A stretch of 64,000 nucleotides of DNA from Parashewanella sp049608225 (GCA_049608225.1 JBMYXI010000005.1:30206-94205); one strand, 5' to 3'; counted from the stretch's first letter, positions 25,188-35,063 are shown. Made by a program: numbers and translations. Notes: generated by a model not told the origin, from the letters alone.

Positions 25188-26615
25188 ATGAGTAACGAAA
25201 TCAAAACTCAGGTAGTAGTATTAGGTGCAGGTCCTGCTGGTTATTCAGCTGCATTCCGTGCAGCCGATTTAGGTTTGGAAACTGTGATCATCGAACGTTT
25301 TAGCACCTTAGGTGGTGTTTGTTTGAACGTTGGTTGTATTCCTTCAAAAGCCTTGCTTCACGTAGCAAAAGTGATTGAAGAAGCGAAAATGGTCAGCGAC
25401 CACGGTGTGGTATTCGGCGAGCCTAAAATCGATTTAGACAAACTACGTAGCTACAAAGAAAAAGTCATTGGTCAGTTAACTGGCGGTTTAGGCGGAATGT
25501 CTAAAATGCGTAAAGTTAACGTCGTGAATGGTTTTGGTAAATTCACAGGTCCTAACTCTATCGAAGTAGAAGGTGAAGACGGTAAAACCGTAGTTAACTT
25601 CGATAATGCTATCGTAGCTGCAGGCTCTCGTCCAATTCAACTGCCTTTCATTCCACATGAAGATCCACGCATTTGGGATTCTACTGACGCGTTAGAATTA
25701 AAAGAAGTACCTGAAAAACTGCTTGTTATGGGCGGTGGTATTATCGGTTTAGAAATGGGTACTGTGTACTCAGCACTTGGCAGTGATATTGATGTGGTTG
25801 AAATGTTTGACCAAGTTATCCCTGCTGCTGACAAAGACGTAGCTCGCGTATTTACTAAGCAAATCAAGAAAGATTTCAACTTGATGCTTGAAACTAAAGT
25901 AACTGCGGTTGAAGCGAAAGATGACGGCATCTACGTAACAATGGAAGGCAAAAAAGCGCCAACTGAACCAGTGCGTTATGACGCAGTATTGGTTGCTATT
26001 GGTCGTACGCCAAATGGCAAGTCTTTAGATGCTGATAAAGCTGGTGTTAATGTTGATGAGCGCGGCTTCATTAATGTTGATAAGCAAATGCGTACCAATG
26101 TGCCACACATTTTTGCGATTGGTGACATTGTTGGTCAACCAATGTTGGCACACAAAGGTGTGCATGAAGGTCACGTAGCGGCGGAAGTTATTTCTGGCTT
26201 GAAGCACTTCTTTGATCCTAAAGTTATTCCTTCAATTGCTTACACTGCACCAGAAGTTGCATGGGTTGGTTTAACTGAGAAAGAAGCAAAAGAGCAAGGT
26301 ATTAACTTTGAAACTGCGACTTTCCCTTGGGCAGCAAGTGGTCGTGCGATTGCGTCTGATTGCTCTGAAGGTATGACTAAGCTTATCTTTGATAAAGACA
26401 CACATCGCGTGATTGGTGGTGCGATTGTTGGCGTTAACGGTGGCGAGCTACTGGGTGAAATCGGTCTTGCTATTGAAATGGGTTGTGATGCAGAAGATAT
26501 CGCATTAACCATTCACGCTCATCCAACATTACATGAGTCAGTAGGCTTAGCGGCTGAAATCTATGAAGGCTCAATTACTGACTTGCCAAATCCAAAGGCG
26601 AAGAAGAAAAAGTAA
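25188..26615 (+). CDS. lpdA: dihydrolipoamide dehydrogenase (E3)
   Basis: 475 residues. The FAD motif VVLGAGPAGYSAAFRAADLG is at residues 9-28. The redox disulfide GGVCLNVGCIPSKALLH is at 42-58. The NAD motif VMGGGIIGLEMGTVYSALGS lies near 181. The C-terminal catalytic dyad is in HAHPTLHES. The protein ends in a Lys-rich tail (PNPKAKKKK). It reoxidises lipoyl groups of the pyruvate and 2-oxoglutarate dehydrogenases and the glycine cleavage system. It lies 133 bases after aceF, beyond a terminator, with GAGGAAAAC before the ATG. Confidence 0.97.
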   Translation: MSNEIKTQVVVLGAGPAGYSAAFRAADLGLETVIIERFSTLGGVCLNVGCIPSKALLHVAKVIEEAKMVSDHGVVFGEPKIDLDKLRSYKEKVIGQLTGGLGGMSKMRKVNVVNGFGKFTGPNSIEVEGEDGKTVVNFDNAIVAAGSRPIQLPFIPHEDPRIWDSTDALELKEVPEKLLVMGGGIIGLEMGTVYSALGSDIDVVEMFDQVIPAADKDVARVFTKQIKKDFNLMLETKVTAVEAKDDGIYVTMEGKKAPTEPVRYDAVLVAIGRTPNGKSLDADKAGVNVDERGFINVDKQMRTNVPHIFAIGDIVGQPMLAHKGVHEGHVAAEVISGLKHFFDPKVIPSIAYTAPEVAWVGLTEKEAKEQGINFETATFPWAASGRAIASDCSEGMTKLIFDKDTHRVIGGAIVGVNGGELLGEIGLAIEMGCDAEDIALTIHAHPTLHESVGLAAEIYEGSITDLPNPKAKKKK

Positions 26616-26639
26616 TTTTATTCTTTCTTAGAAGATTTT

Positions 26640-26670
26640 AAAAAGCCTCGACAAGTGTCGGGGTTTTTTT
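26640..26670 (+). terminator. lpdA terminator
   Basis: CCTCGAC aagt GTCGGGG stem (one G-T pair) followed by seven T. Confidence 0.75.
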
Positions 26671-26807
26671 ATGTTTTTTAGATGGTAACTCAACGACAAC
26701 ACTCATTGCTTCTTCTTTTTTTATCGCTTTTGCGATGTGCATGAGGTTGCCTAGTAGCTGAAGTAATTTTGGGTATGAAGCATGAGTTCGATTCTAAAAT
26801 GATCCTT

Positions 26808-26969
26808 TCCATTGCGTCTGATTGCTCTGAAAGTATGCTAAGCTGGACACGCGTCGCATTAACCATTCATGCTCATCCAACATTACATGAATCAGTAGAC
26901 TTAGTGGCAGAAACCTATGAAGGCTCAATTACCGATTTGCCACATCCAAAGGCGAAAAAGAAAAAGTAA
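26808..26969 (+). pseudogene. decayed duplicate of the lpdA 3' end
   Basis: The frame reads IASDCSES-M, then jumps to ALTIHAHPTLHESVDLVAETYEGS and ends ITDLPHPKAKKKK. This is the lpdA C-terminus (about residues 386-395 and 441-475) with an internal deletion of about 45 residues. DNA identity to lpdA is high over both blocks, by eye about 90% in the last 120 bases. It lacks FAD, disulfide and NAD regions and cannot be an enzyme. It points to a past tandem duplication followed by deletion. Its own terminator follows at 26993. Confidence 0.85.
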
Positions 26970-26992
26970 TCTTTTATCAGATCAAGTAACTG

Positions 26993-27023
26993 AAAAAGCC
27001 TTGATTATTAAGGGCTTTTTTTG
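26993..27023 (+). terminator. terminator behind the lpdA remnant
   Basis: AAAAAGCCTT / AAGGGCTTTTTTT hairpin with a 7-base loop. It also faces the 3' end of the ankyrin gene. Confidence 0.75.
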
Positions 27024-27054
27024 ATACAACAATAAGAATTACAGCATGTATTAT

Positions 27055-29574
27055 TTATACCTGTGCAGCTGCTAAGTCAATAACAAGCATTTCGTTATCG
27101 TCTTGCACAAAGCTTGCAGTAGAGGTTGGGGTGATTGTTGAAGTCAACTGTTGAAACTCTTTAAGTCGAGCATGAATTTCCCTTTTTTTACTGAGCTGGA
27201 GTGCTGTTTTTCGTTGGAATGAGAACGAAGACTGAGTTTTTACAAGTAAGTCTTTCGGCTGGCAGTGCTTTAAAACAACGTTGAGCATAGCTAAGTTGCC
27301 TTTTTCAACTGCAGCATGGAGCACACTTTGTCCGTCATCATTTGTTTTACTGATATCCAACTTTGCATTCGTTAATAAATATTCTACAGCTTCAGTATTT
27401 CCAATAGCAACAGCGAAATGGAGTAAGGTGTTGTGCTTTGCAATTTTAGCTTCTAGGAGCTTCGGACAATAAGAGATCAGTGCTTGACGTATTTCACGAG
27501 CTTTGTCTGTGTTACGCCGTAAAGCTATTTGCAGTAAATTTTCTTCAGCATCACTGCGGATCGACAAAATTTTTGGCTTTTCTTTTAATAGCTCAGTAAG
27601 AATGTCTGGTTGAGAATATGTACATGCATAAAAAATAGCACTTGTTATGGCTGCCTCCGTTAGTGGAAAGGTTTTAAATATTGTTATGGCAGCTTGAACA
27701 AATCCATGTTGAATTGCAAAAATGAGTAGTTGCTTTCTTTCGTGTAGACCTATGTCATAAAGAGTATTGCGATCAAAGTTTGTTAGTAACATTTCTGGTG
27801 TCATCTGTTGCTGGGTTTGAATGCATTTGATAACTGGGCGAGAGCTGCAGATCATCGGAGTATGCTTAACCCATTGTTCGAGTTCGTAATATTTCTCAGA
27901 GTTTTCTAGCTCTCGCACATTGGAAAATGGTAGAGATAGCAAATAGGAAAGAATATGCACTTGCTGATACTTGCAGGCATATTGAGCTAAGGTCAATTCA
28001 ACGCTAGGAAAGTTCCGATAAGTTTTTATGTTAACTTCAAACTGGTTTAACAAGCACTTAAGGGTATTTAAGTTGCCTGAAGCAATGGCCAGCATGAAAA
28101 CTGATTCTCCTTGACGAGTATTAATCCTTAACTGTAACGGATGCTCAAGACTCAAGCTGAAGTCACAGTAGGCATTAATTGCATCTATGCTCCCGCTAAT
28201 GCAAGCTTTATGAAAAGGCGTATGGCCTGATACGTTACCACAATAGTGAAATTGATCTTCTGATTTTCGTAATGCACTGACTTGAAGTAATTTAGTTACA
28301 ACCTTGGCATGATTGGCAATACATGCCGTTGATAATGCACTATATCCGCCTTCTTTCGATAGATTGTCGTTGATGAATTGTCTAGATAAATGTGTGATCA
28401 CTTCAGGCGAAAAAAGACGCTTATCATTGAGTTTTAATTTGTTTAATTTACTAAGTTGTAATAAACATTTAGCTTGTCGACGAGGTAATAAATGAGCATA
28501 AATGTTGTCTAATAATTCTGATTGATGGCAATTTTCTATCCAAACGCTAATTTGGCTATTTGTTGAACTATCGTTTGTCTGTAGTTGGTTTACGCATCGT
28601 GATAATAGTTCATTTTGCTGCACAGATCGTGTCGCAGGTGTTGGGCATGAAGATACGAAACAAAGCATATCATCGATGCTTGATGACTTAAAAGCATTCT
28701 CACAGAGCATATGACATACAACAGGGTGCAATGCATCTAAGTCGATATGACTTAGATGACGCAGTGTTATATTCTCAGGACGTTCACCTCGACGCAGTAC
28801 AACATAACTTATAAGATCACGAGTTTCTATTGGCTGTATGTCGTGACTTGCTCTTAAGTAGTGAATGTGCAACGGCGTCTTTTTTGGTGATATGGATAAC
28901 TGAGAATATGTTGCAGTGTACAGTTCACAATAAAAAGCCACAAGATGTGCCTCAGTTATGGCTTGGCAATGGGATTGATCTGTTGCTGCGCTATGATCTG
29001 TGGCGGTATGTTTACTTTTTGATTGTGAGGTGACAGCTTGAACGAGCTGCTCTGCTATCTCCGGTAGTTGATGCTTCTGACAATATTTAACTGCGCACTG
29101 TCGAACTGTTTGTATATACATGTCGTCAGTGCCGCTGTTAGCTTGTCTGAGTAAAGTCAGTGAAAGATGAGTGGCGAACAGCTTGTCTGCTGCTTTTGCT
29201 TCATTAACTGGAAGTAATAATATCGCGCTTTTCTTAATGCTATTTGGAATTTTGTCGCTACTGAGCAATTGATCCAGCGCAATTAATTGTTCAGTCATGT
29301 CACCGAAAACATCAAAGGTACTTTGATAAGTATCGGGAAATCTCGTGACTTGTTCTGCAAATTGATAAAATTTCTCTAACTGTGCTTTTAATTGTTCTCG
29401 AACAATAGGTTCTTGAAAATGTACATTAAGTAAATCAGTGCAAGTACTTTGCAAACATTGGAGCTCTGAGCTCACTGGTGCTGTTTGAGGCGCAGCTTGC
29501 AGCAAGGCGTCATTATTGGGTAATAAAGCCTGATTTAGGGTTGATAATTCAGTGTCTGTACTAGAGCAAGCCAT
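27055..29574 (-). CDS. large ankyrin-repeat protein
   Basis: 839 residues from ATG 29574; the open frame extends to a TTG at 29643, which is unlikely, and the ribosome site is weak either way. Residues 1-400 are helical and unrecognised. From about residue 400 ankyrin units follow: GGYSALSTACIANHAKVVTKLL, GHTPFHKACISGSIDAINAY, GESVFMLAIASGNLNTLKCLL, NTLLHFAVAIGNTEAVEYLL and GQSVLHAAVEKGNLAMLNVVL (each cited in part). There is no signal peptide or transmembrane segment. Long ankyrin proteins with an unrecognised N-terminus are often secreted effectors in host-associated bacteria; secretion is not shown here. It stands alone between terminators. Confidence 0.8.
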   Translation of the reverse strand: MACSSTDTELSTLNQALLPNNDALLQAAPQTAPVSSELQCLQSTCTDLLNVHFQEPIVREQLKAQLEKFYQFAEQVTRFPDTYQSTFDVFGDMTEQLIALDQLLSSDKIPNSIKKSAILLLPVNEAKAADKLFATHLSLTLLRQANSGTDDMYIQTVRQCAVKYCQKHQLPEIAEQLVQAVTSQSKSKHTATDHSAATDQSHCQAITEAHLVAFYCELYTATYSQLSISPKKTPLHIHYLRASHDIQPIETRDLISYVVLRRGERPENITLRHLSHIDLDALHPVVCHMLCENAFKSSSIDDMLCFVSSCPTPATRSVQQNELLSRCVNQLQTNDSSTNSQISVWIENCHQSELLDNIYAHLLPRRQAKCLLQLSKLNKLKLNDKRLFSPEVITHLSRQFINDNLSKEGGYSALSTACIANHAKVVTKLLQVSALRKSEDQFHYCGNVSGHTPFHKACISGSIDAINAYCDFSLSLEHPLQLRINTRQGESVFMLAIASGNLNTLKCLLNQFEVNIKTYRNFPSVELTLAQYACKYQQVHILSYLLSLPFSNVRELENSEKYYELEQWVKHTPMICSSRPVIKCIQTQQQMTPEMLLTNFDRNTLYDIGLHERKQLLIFAIQHGFVQAAITIFKTFPLTEAAITSAIFYACTYSQPDILTELLKEKPKILSIRSDAEENLLQIALRRNTDKAREIRQALISYCPKLLEAKIAKHNTLLHFAVAIGNTEAVEYLLTNAKLDISKTNDDGQSVLHAAVEKGNLAMLNVVLKHCQPKDLLVKTQSSFSFQRKTALQLSKKREIHARLKEFQQLTSTITPTSTASFVQDDNEMLVIDLAAAQV

Positions 29575-29895
29575 ATGGTTACTTAAATAAGCGAAATATT
29601 TAAAATTATAGGTAGTCAGTGAACGGTTTGAGTGGAGTAACAATGAATGTTGAATTAATTTCGGTTAATTAACTTAAGTGGCATTGAAAATTCTAACAAA
29701 GGGATCAACTCCTAATGATCTCGGAGTTAGATGTGAATGATTCTGGAGATAAGAACTAGAGGGCGTTGTTGTCGCGATCGGTGAGTCGGTTATTTTAATA
29801 AAGACAGATAAATATTGGTCGTTGTTGATGGATGATAACCTCGTTTGTTTGTTGCTTTTTTACAGTTCGCTTCATCTTAGTTCGCCAGTGGCAAA
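29575..29895. other. gene-free spacer upstream of the ankyrin gene
   Basis: About 320 bases without a convincing coding frame. It should hold the promoter of the ankyrin gene. No repeat or recognisable operator was found. Confidence 0.35.
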
Positions 29896-30066
29896 ATGCT
29901 GATGTTGGTCGCATGGGTATTTATGACAGGTAATATTTACGTAATGTTATTTACTAGAATGGATCCTAAGGGCAGAAACCGTCAAAGGTTGGGATTATTA
30001 ACTTCTGTTCTACTCGTTAGTCTGGTAGGAACAATAACCTGCCTTAGTTTTATTCTTAATCAATAA
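29896..30066 (+). CDS. possible 56-residue membrane microprotein
   Basis: ATG 29896 to TAA 30066 encodes MLMLVAWVFMTGNIYVMLF, a basic loop (TRMDPKGRNRQRLG), then LLTSVLLVSLVGTITCLSF and ILNQ: two membrane spans joined by a positively charged loop. The ribosome site is weak. A bidirectional terminator follows four bases after the stop, which supports a real transcript ending here. I know no family name for it. Confidence 0.45.
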   Translation: MLMLVAWVFMTGNIYVMLFTRMDPKGRNRQRLGLLTSVLLVSLVGTITCLSFILNQ

Positions 30067-30069
30067 AAC

Positions 30070-30097
30070 ACAAAGGCAGCACTAAGCTGCCTTTTAT
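30070..30097. terminator. bidirectional terminator
   Basis: AAAGGCAGC / GCTGCCTTT with a 5-base loop. A-rich before and T-rich after. It lies between the microprotein frame (+) and the RND pump gene (-). Confidence 0.82.
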
Positions 30098-30112
30098 TGA
30101 GAGGAGCAGACA

Positions 30113-33100
30113 TTATGACTCGGTGGCTACATTCTCTATTTTTGCATCATGCTCTTGAGCTAGGTAAGCATAAATAACCGGTAGCACAAACAAAGTAAAG
30201 AAGGTGCCGATGAGCATACCTGCAACGAGTATCAAACCAATGCTGTTACGCGCTGCCGCACCCGCGCCACTAACCAGAACCAACGGAAAGTGACCTAACA
30301 CAGTTGCTGCTGTTGTCATTAAGATTGGACGCAAGCGAACACTTGCAGCTTGGATCACTGCATCGACCTTATTGAATCCTTCCATCTGTAAGTGACGTGA
30401 AAACTCCACAATCAGAATACCATTTTTAGCGACCAGCCCCACTAAGGTAATTAACCCGATCTGCGAATAAATATTTATAGTGGTAACATTTATAAACGAC
30501 AACAATAGCGCACCAGATAAAGCCAACGGAACCGAGCCTAATAACACCACTAATGGATCGCGGAAGCTATTAAATTGAATCGCCAACACAAAGAATACAA
30601 ATACCAGTGCCACACCTAGCACACCAACAAGGGTATTGCCTTCATTACGCATTTGGCGGGACTCACCCAAGTAATCAATGCTGTAACCTGCTGGTAAAAT
30701 TTGCGCGGCAGCTTGCTCTAACGCTGTTAACGCTTCTTCTTTAGTATTACTCGCATTCACACCGCCAAAGACACGGAACGAATTACGTTGACCAAACTTA
30801 GCCAACTTTCGTGGTGCAGCACGCGATTCAACCTCAGCAATGCTTGAAAGTGGGATCAAATCTCCCGCTGGCGTCGTTAACTGCAATTGCATAATCGCCT
30901 GTGGATCAACACGATATTGTTCTTCCACCTGTGCAATAACCTTGTACGCTTTACCATCCAAATTGAAACGGTTAACGTAATTATCTGACAGTAAGAATGA
31001 CAACTGTTCATTCACTTCACTAATGGTCATGCCCAAGTCAGCAATTTTCGCTTTATTAAACTTAAAGCCAACTTGCGGTAAATCTACCTTTAAGTCAGTA
31101 TCAGCAAACAAGAACATACCACTTTGAAATGCCGCATAAACTAACTGCTGTGCATAACCTTCCATTTCAGCTTGTGGTACTGATGACGTTACCACCATTT
31201 CCACATCAAATTGACCTGATGTCGGCAACGCCGCAGGCAAATTAGGGAATGCTTTAATATCTGGAAATTGGCTTAACTGACCATACACTTGACCAAGCAA
31301 TTGTTTGGTACTTTGTTCGCGCTCATCAACAGGCACGAAATTTAAACCACCAAATCCTGATGTCGCAAATGAAAGGTGCCACATACCCACACTATTTGGC
31401 GTTTGGATCAATTGACCAACCACACTTTTCATCTGCGCACTGGTGTGCTCAAGCGTCGATTCTGGCGGCGTTTGAATAAACATCTGAATGCTCGATTGAT
31501 CTTCAACAGGCGCAAGTTCTGACTTTGAATATTGATACAAAGGCATAATCAATACCGTCATAAATATTGCCAATAAAATCACTTGTGGCTTGTAGTTAAA
31601 CACCTTGGTTAACAATTTACGATATAAGGTTTCAAGCGAGCTAAATTTGCCATTTATCGCTTGGGTCAACTTGCCTTCTTTACCGCCTTGCGGTGATACC
31701 CAAGCACTCATAATAGGTGATAAGGTCAAGGCAACTAAACCTGACATCAATACTGCTGTAGCCAGTGTAAAGACAAACTCTTTGAACAATACACCTGTTA
31801 ATCCAGACAAGAAACCAATAGGCGCATACACCGCAGCTAAAGTGATTGTCATGCCAATAATTGGGGTAAATAATTGGCGAGAACTCAATAGCGCAGCTTT
31901 GGGCCCGCTCATGCCGTTACGCATATGCCTTGCAACATTTTCCACCACAACAATGGCATCATCCACAACCAAACCAACAGAAAGTACAATCGCTAACAAA
32001 GTAAGTAAGTTAAGCGAGAAGCCCATCATGGTCATAGCGGCTATCGCGCCCAATATTGAAATTGGGATCGTGATCAGCGGTACTAATGCCGTTCTAAACG
32101 ACCCCATCATCAACAGAATAACAATACCAACCAAGATCACAGTTTCAATCAAAGTAGTAAACACTTCCTTAATCGAATCTCGCATATACTTAGTCGCATC
32201 GAAGGCAATTTTTAGCTTTAAATCCTTTGGTAAGCCTTTATTAACCTGATCTATTTTTTTATACAAGCTATCACCAATGGCAATTTCATTGGCACCAGGT
32301 TGAGTGAACACACCAATATAAACAGAATTTTCTAAGTTGTAGCCCGCCTCTTTTGTCGCTTGTTCAGATCCGAGCTCCACCCTTGCAACATCGGTTAATT
32401 TAATACTACGACCATCCACCTCTTTAATGGTGATGCGTTCAAAACTCGCTTTATCTTCTAATAAGGTATTAGCAACTAGATCAATTCGTTGAACTGGATT
32501 TTTGGTGTTACCAATCGTTGCTGCAACATTGTTACGCACTAACGCTTGCTGAATGTCATTGGTGCTGACATGTAACATCGCCATTTTGGTTGGATCTAAC
32601 CAAATTCGCATCGCGGGTGAGCGACCACCTTCAACACTGATCCGTTGCACGTCGGGAAGCGCATTAAGCAATGGATTAACTTGACGTTCAAGGTAGTCAC
32701 TCAATTCGGCGCGACTAAACTCTTTGGTATCGGCGTAGAGATAAAACGAGGCAAACGGTCTATCTGAACGCACAACGGTAATACTTGGATCTTGCGACGC
32801 TCTTGGTAACTCAAATCGAATTTGACTCAAACGCGTATTGAGCTCAGCCAAGGCTTTAGTACTGTCAGAGTTGAGCACTAATTGCACCGTCACTTTACTG
32901 CTACCCGCGCTGGACTCAGAACTGATGTAATCCACACCGCTAATACTGGAAGCCGCTTTTTCGATAGGATCGGTAACAAAGCCCTGAATTTCTTCCGCGG
33001 ACGCACCGACATAAACCGTATCAATGACTAATGAAGAATTTTCTATTTGTGGGTATTGTAAAACAGGCAATTTCATCGCTGAAATTGCACCTATGATCAC

Positions 33101-33184
33101 TAAAGTTAACGACAAAATAACCGCCAAAATAGGTCGCGTTACAAAGGCGTCAGTGATCCGAGAACGATATGTTTGCTCAGACAT
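30113..33184 (-). CDS. RND multidrug efflux pump, inner-membrane subunit
   Basis: 1023 residues, hydrophobe/amphiphile efflux type with 12 membrane spans and two large periplasmic loops. Proton-relay acids are in SVGLVVDDAIVVVENV (TM4) and the TM10 lysine in GLVAKNGILIVEF. It exports drugs from periplasm to outside together with the membrane-fusion protein encoded upstream (2-base gap) and an outer-membrane channel not encoded here, so a TolC-like channel elsewhere is needed. It is third in a tetR-mfp-rnd operon. The substrate is not predictable. Confidence 0.93.
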   Translation of the reverse strand: MSEQTYRSRITDAFVTRPILAVILSLTLVIIGAISAMKLPVLQYPQIENSSLVIDTVYVGASAEEIQGFVTDPIEKAASSISGVDYISSESSAGSSKVTVQLVLNSDSTKALAELNTRLSQIRFELPRASQDPSITVVRSDRPFASFYLYADTKEFSRAELSDYLERQVNPLLNALPDVQRISVEGGRSPAMRIWLDPTKMAMLHVSTNDIQQALVRNNVAATIGNTKNPVQRIDLVANTLLEDKASFERITIKEVDGRSIKLTDVARVELGSEQATKEAGYNLENSVYIGVFTQPGANEIAIGDSLYKKIDQVNKGLPKDLKLKIAFDATKYMRDSIKEVFTTLIETVILVGIVILLMMGSFRTALVPLITIPISILGAIAAMTMMGFSLNLLTLLAIVLSVGLVVDDAIVVVENVARHMRNGMSGPKAALLSSRQLFTPIIGMTITLAAVYAPIGFLSGLTGVLFKEFVFTLATAVLMSGLVALTLSPIMSAWVSPQGGKEGKLTQAINGKFSSLETLYRKLLTKVFNYKPQVILLAIFMTVLIMPLYQYSKSELAPVEDQSSIQMFIQTPPESTLEHTSAQMKSVVGQLIQTPNSVGMWHLSFATSGFGGLNFVPVDEREQSTKQLLGQVYGQLSQFPDIKAFPNLPAALPTSGQFDVEMVVTSSVPQAEMEGYAQQLVYAAFQSGMFLFADTDLKVDLPQVGFKFNKAKIADLGMTISEVNEQLSFLLSDNYVNRFNLDGKAYKVIAQVEEQYRVDPQAIMQLQLTTPAGDLIPLSSIAEVESRAAPRKLAKFGQRNSFRVFGGVNASNTKEEALTALEQAAAQILPAGYSIDYLGESRQMRNEGNTLVGVLGVALVFVFFVLAIQFNSFRDPLVVLLGSVPLALSGALLLSFINVTTINIYSQIGLITLVGLVAKNGILIVEFSRHLQMEGFNKVDAVIQAASVRLRPILMTTAATVLGHFPLVLVSGAGAAARNSIGLILVAGMLIGTFFTLFVLPVIYAYLAQEHDAKIENVATES

Positions 33185-33186
33185 AA

Positions 33187-34320
33187 TTACTCCTTGGCTG
33201 CCTTAGCAACGTTATCAACCTTCGCCTGACGAATGCTAACTAATTTGTTCGGGTACAACTTAAACGCGCCAGTAGTAACCACCTGCTCGCCTTCCTTTAA
33301 ACCAGACTCAATGTAGCTGTAATTAGCGTCTTCTTGAAACAACTTTATATCACGTCGAACTGTACGGTACGTTCCAGGTTTATCCTGTTTCAATACATAA
33401 ACATAACGAGACGCTTGCTGACGTAACACAGCCTGTTTTGGTAGTTTAAACATTGGCTCGGCTGTCCCCTGTTTCACCAGTACCTGCACAAATTCACCAG
33501 GAGTAAGTTGAACATTGCTACTTAACTCCAATTTAGCGCGATGTTTTAAACTACGTGCTTGAGCAGTAACAATTGGCTCTTTGGCAATAATTGTTGCCCA
33601 AATTGGTTGCTGAGAATTTGACTGAAACAACTCAAGCTTTTGATCACTTAATAGACGAGTTTGTGTTTGCGACAAGTTGATATCAATCCATAAATGCCCA
33701 GCATTGGCGACTAAAGAGCTTACCTCAGAATTAGCTTGTAAGTACTCACCAACTGATAATTCATGCAAGCCAAGTACACCATCGAATGGTGCGTAAATTG
33801 TTTTTTTATTGATAATGGCAACTATTCTATCGACTTCAGCTTGGTTAATTTTTACTTCAGCATTGGCTTTATCTAACGCATCTTGCGATGCCAACTGCTT
33901 TTTAAATAATGAACGGGTACGTTTAAGTTCAGCTTGTGACAATTCTGCTCTTGCCTTAGCATTTTTTAGGCTTGCTGCTTCTTCACTAATATCGAGTTGT
34001 AATAACAGCTGTCCTTTTTTTACTTGCGCACCATTTTGCATATCTAGCTTGGTAATTTTACCAGCCAACTGAGTGGTCAACATCACTGAATCTGGTGCAA
34101 CCACTTCTGCAGGAACCCGAACTTGCTCTTTATATTGCACAAGGCTTGCCTTAACGGCATCGATGGGTTCCGGATATTCCGGCATGACTTGCGAAGACTT
34201 TTGTTGAATTTCTGCTGACTTATAATAATAAAGCCCGGTGCCCATAACCGCGAGTGCGACTAAGGTTAAGCTCCACATTTTGAGCTGATTTTTACCCGAC
34301 ATATTGTATTCCTTATTCAC
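33187..34320 (-). CDS. RND efflux periplasmic adaptor (membrane-fusion protein)
   Basis: 377 residues. An N-terminal anchor (MWSLTLVALAVMGTGLYYY) without a lipobox is followed by a lipoyl/hairpin/barrel arrangement: VVAPDSVMLTTQLAGKITKL and GQLLLQLD, a helical hairpin at about 100-165, then IYAPFDGVLGLHELSVGEYL. It links the RND pump to an outer-membrane channel. It starts 23 bases after the TetR stop. ATG at codon 1 or codon 6 (MSGKNQ) are both possible; GGAATAC lies before codon 6. Confidence 0.9.
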   Translation of the reverse strand: MNKEYNMSGKNQLKMWSLTLVALAVMGTGLYYYKSAEIQQKSSQVMPEYPEPIDAVKASLVQYKEQVRVPAEVVAPDSVMLTTQLAGKITKLDMQNGAQVKKGQLLLQLDISEEAASLKNAKARAELSQAELKRTRSLFKKQLASQDALDKANAEVKINQAEVDRIVAIINKKTIYAPFDGVLGLHELSVGEYLQANSEVSSLVANAGHLWIDINLSQTQTRLLSDQKLELFQSNSQQPIWATIIAKEPIVTAQARSLKHRAKLELSSNVQLTPGEFVQVLVKQGTAEPMFKLPKQAVLRQQASRYVYVLKQDKPGTYRTVRRDIKLFQEDANYSYIESGLKEGEQVVTTGAFKLYPNKLVSIRQAKVDNVAKAAKE

Positions 34321-34343
34321 TACTTTGAATTTGATTGTTTAAT

Positions 34344-35060
34344 TTATCGATAGCCGAGCTTGATAAGCTCAACTTTAACTTGTTCGATGCCTTCGTCTGT
34401 TAACGGTTGTTTCCACGGATAAGCATTGATAAAACGTCGCATGGCACGAAGACTGTCTTGCTCTATTTGTTGATGATGACTGACCTGTTCACCGCCATGC
34501 TCACCCATAATTTTTTGATGGCAACGCACTTGCTTACAACCCGCACTCATTGCCCAATTACCAATGCTCAGCTCATGAATTTCTTCAAAACTGTCACCAA
34601 GATACTCACCAGAATCGAAACAATCTTGAACCTTTTGGTGACATATTTCGCCCATTTTTTCAGTCAAACTCAGCATTCTTACTTTCCACATCGGTGAACA
34701 ACGACGTAGTACTGGTTCACTGGTCGCAAGCACTTCTAAATCCAGATCAAACGAGAATTTGCCGCTTTTTTGCGGACAGGCTAATAAGAATCCCATCAAC
34801 TTTTGCGGCATAGAAAGCGGCATTTGATAAATTCTGCTTGCAAAAACCGCAAGATTTTCAAAATATTGGCAAGCCAATGCAATAATTACATCTTCTTTGG
34901 TTTGCACATACTTATAAAGAGAACCGACCGACAGCCCTGCTTCTTTGGCAATGGCTGTCATTTTAAAATCAAGCAATGACGAAGCTTCAATGACCTTAAC
35001 TGATGCATCTAGGATCATTTCAGCCTGTTGCTCAACGGAGTATTTAGGCGCTGGACACAT
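34344..35060 (-). CDS. TetR-family repressor of the RND operon
   Basis: 238 residues. The N-terminal TetR helix-turn-helix includes ILDASVKVIEASSLLDFKMTAIAKEAGLSVGSLYKYVQTKEDVI at residues 16-60 (cited by function, key motif AGLSVGSLYKYV). The ligand half is unusual in holding several Cys (CPQK, RCSPMW, CHQKVQDC, CKQVRCHQ), so thiol chemistry or a metal could be sensed; that is speculative. It is the first gene of the operon, preceded immediately by a 35-bp perfect palindrome, so autorepression together with the pump genes is very likely. Confidence 0.88.
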   Translation of the reverse strand: MCPAPKYSVEQQAEMILDASVKVIEASSLLDFKMTAIAKEAGLSVGSLYKYVQTKEDVIIALACQYFENLAVFASRIYQMPLSMPQKLMGFLLACPQKSGKFSFDLDLEVLATSEPVLRRCSPMWKVRMLSLTEKMGEICHQKVQDCFDSGEYLGDSFEEIHELSIGNWAMSAGCKQVRCHQKIMGEHGGEQVSHHQQIEQDSLRAMRRFINAYPWKQPLTDEGIEQVKVELIKLGYR

Positions 35061-35063
35061 TTG

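Noticed and set aside
31605..32249. 214-codon frame on the plus strand within the RND pump gene
   Set aside because: Antisense of conserved membrane segments of the pump. No ribosome site.
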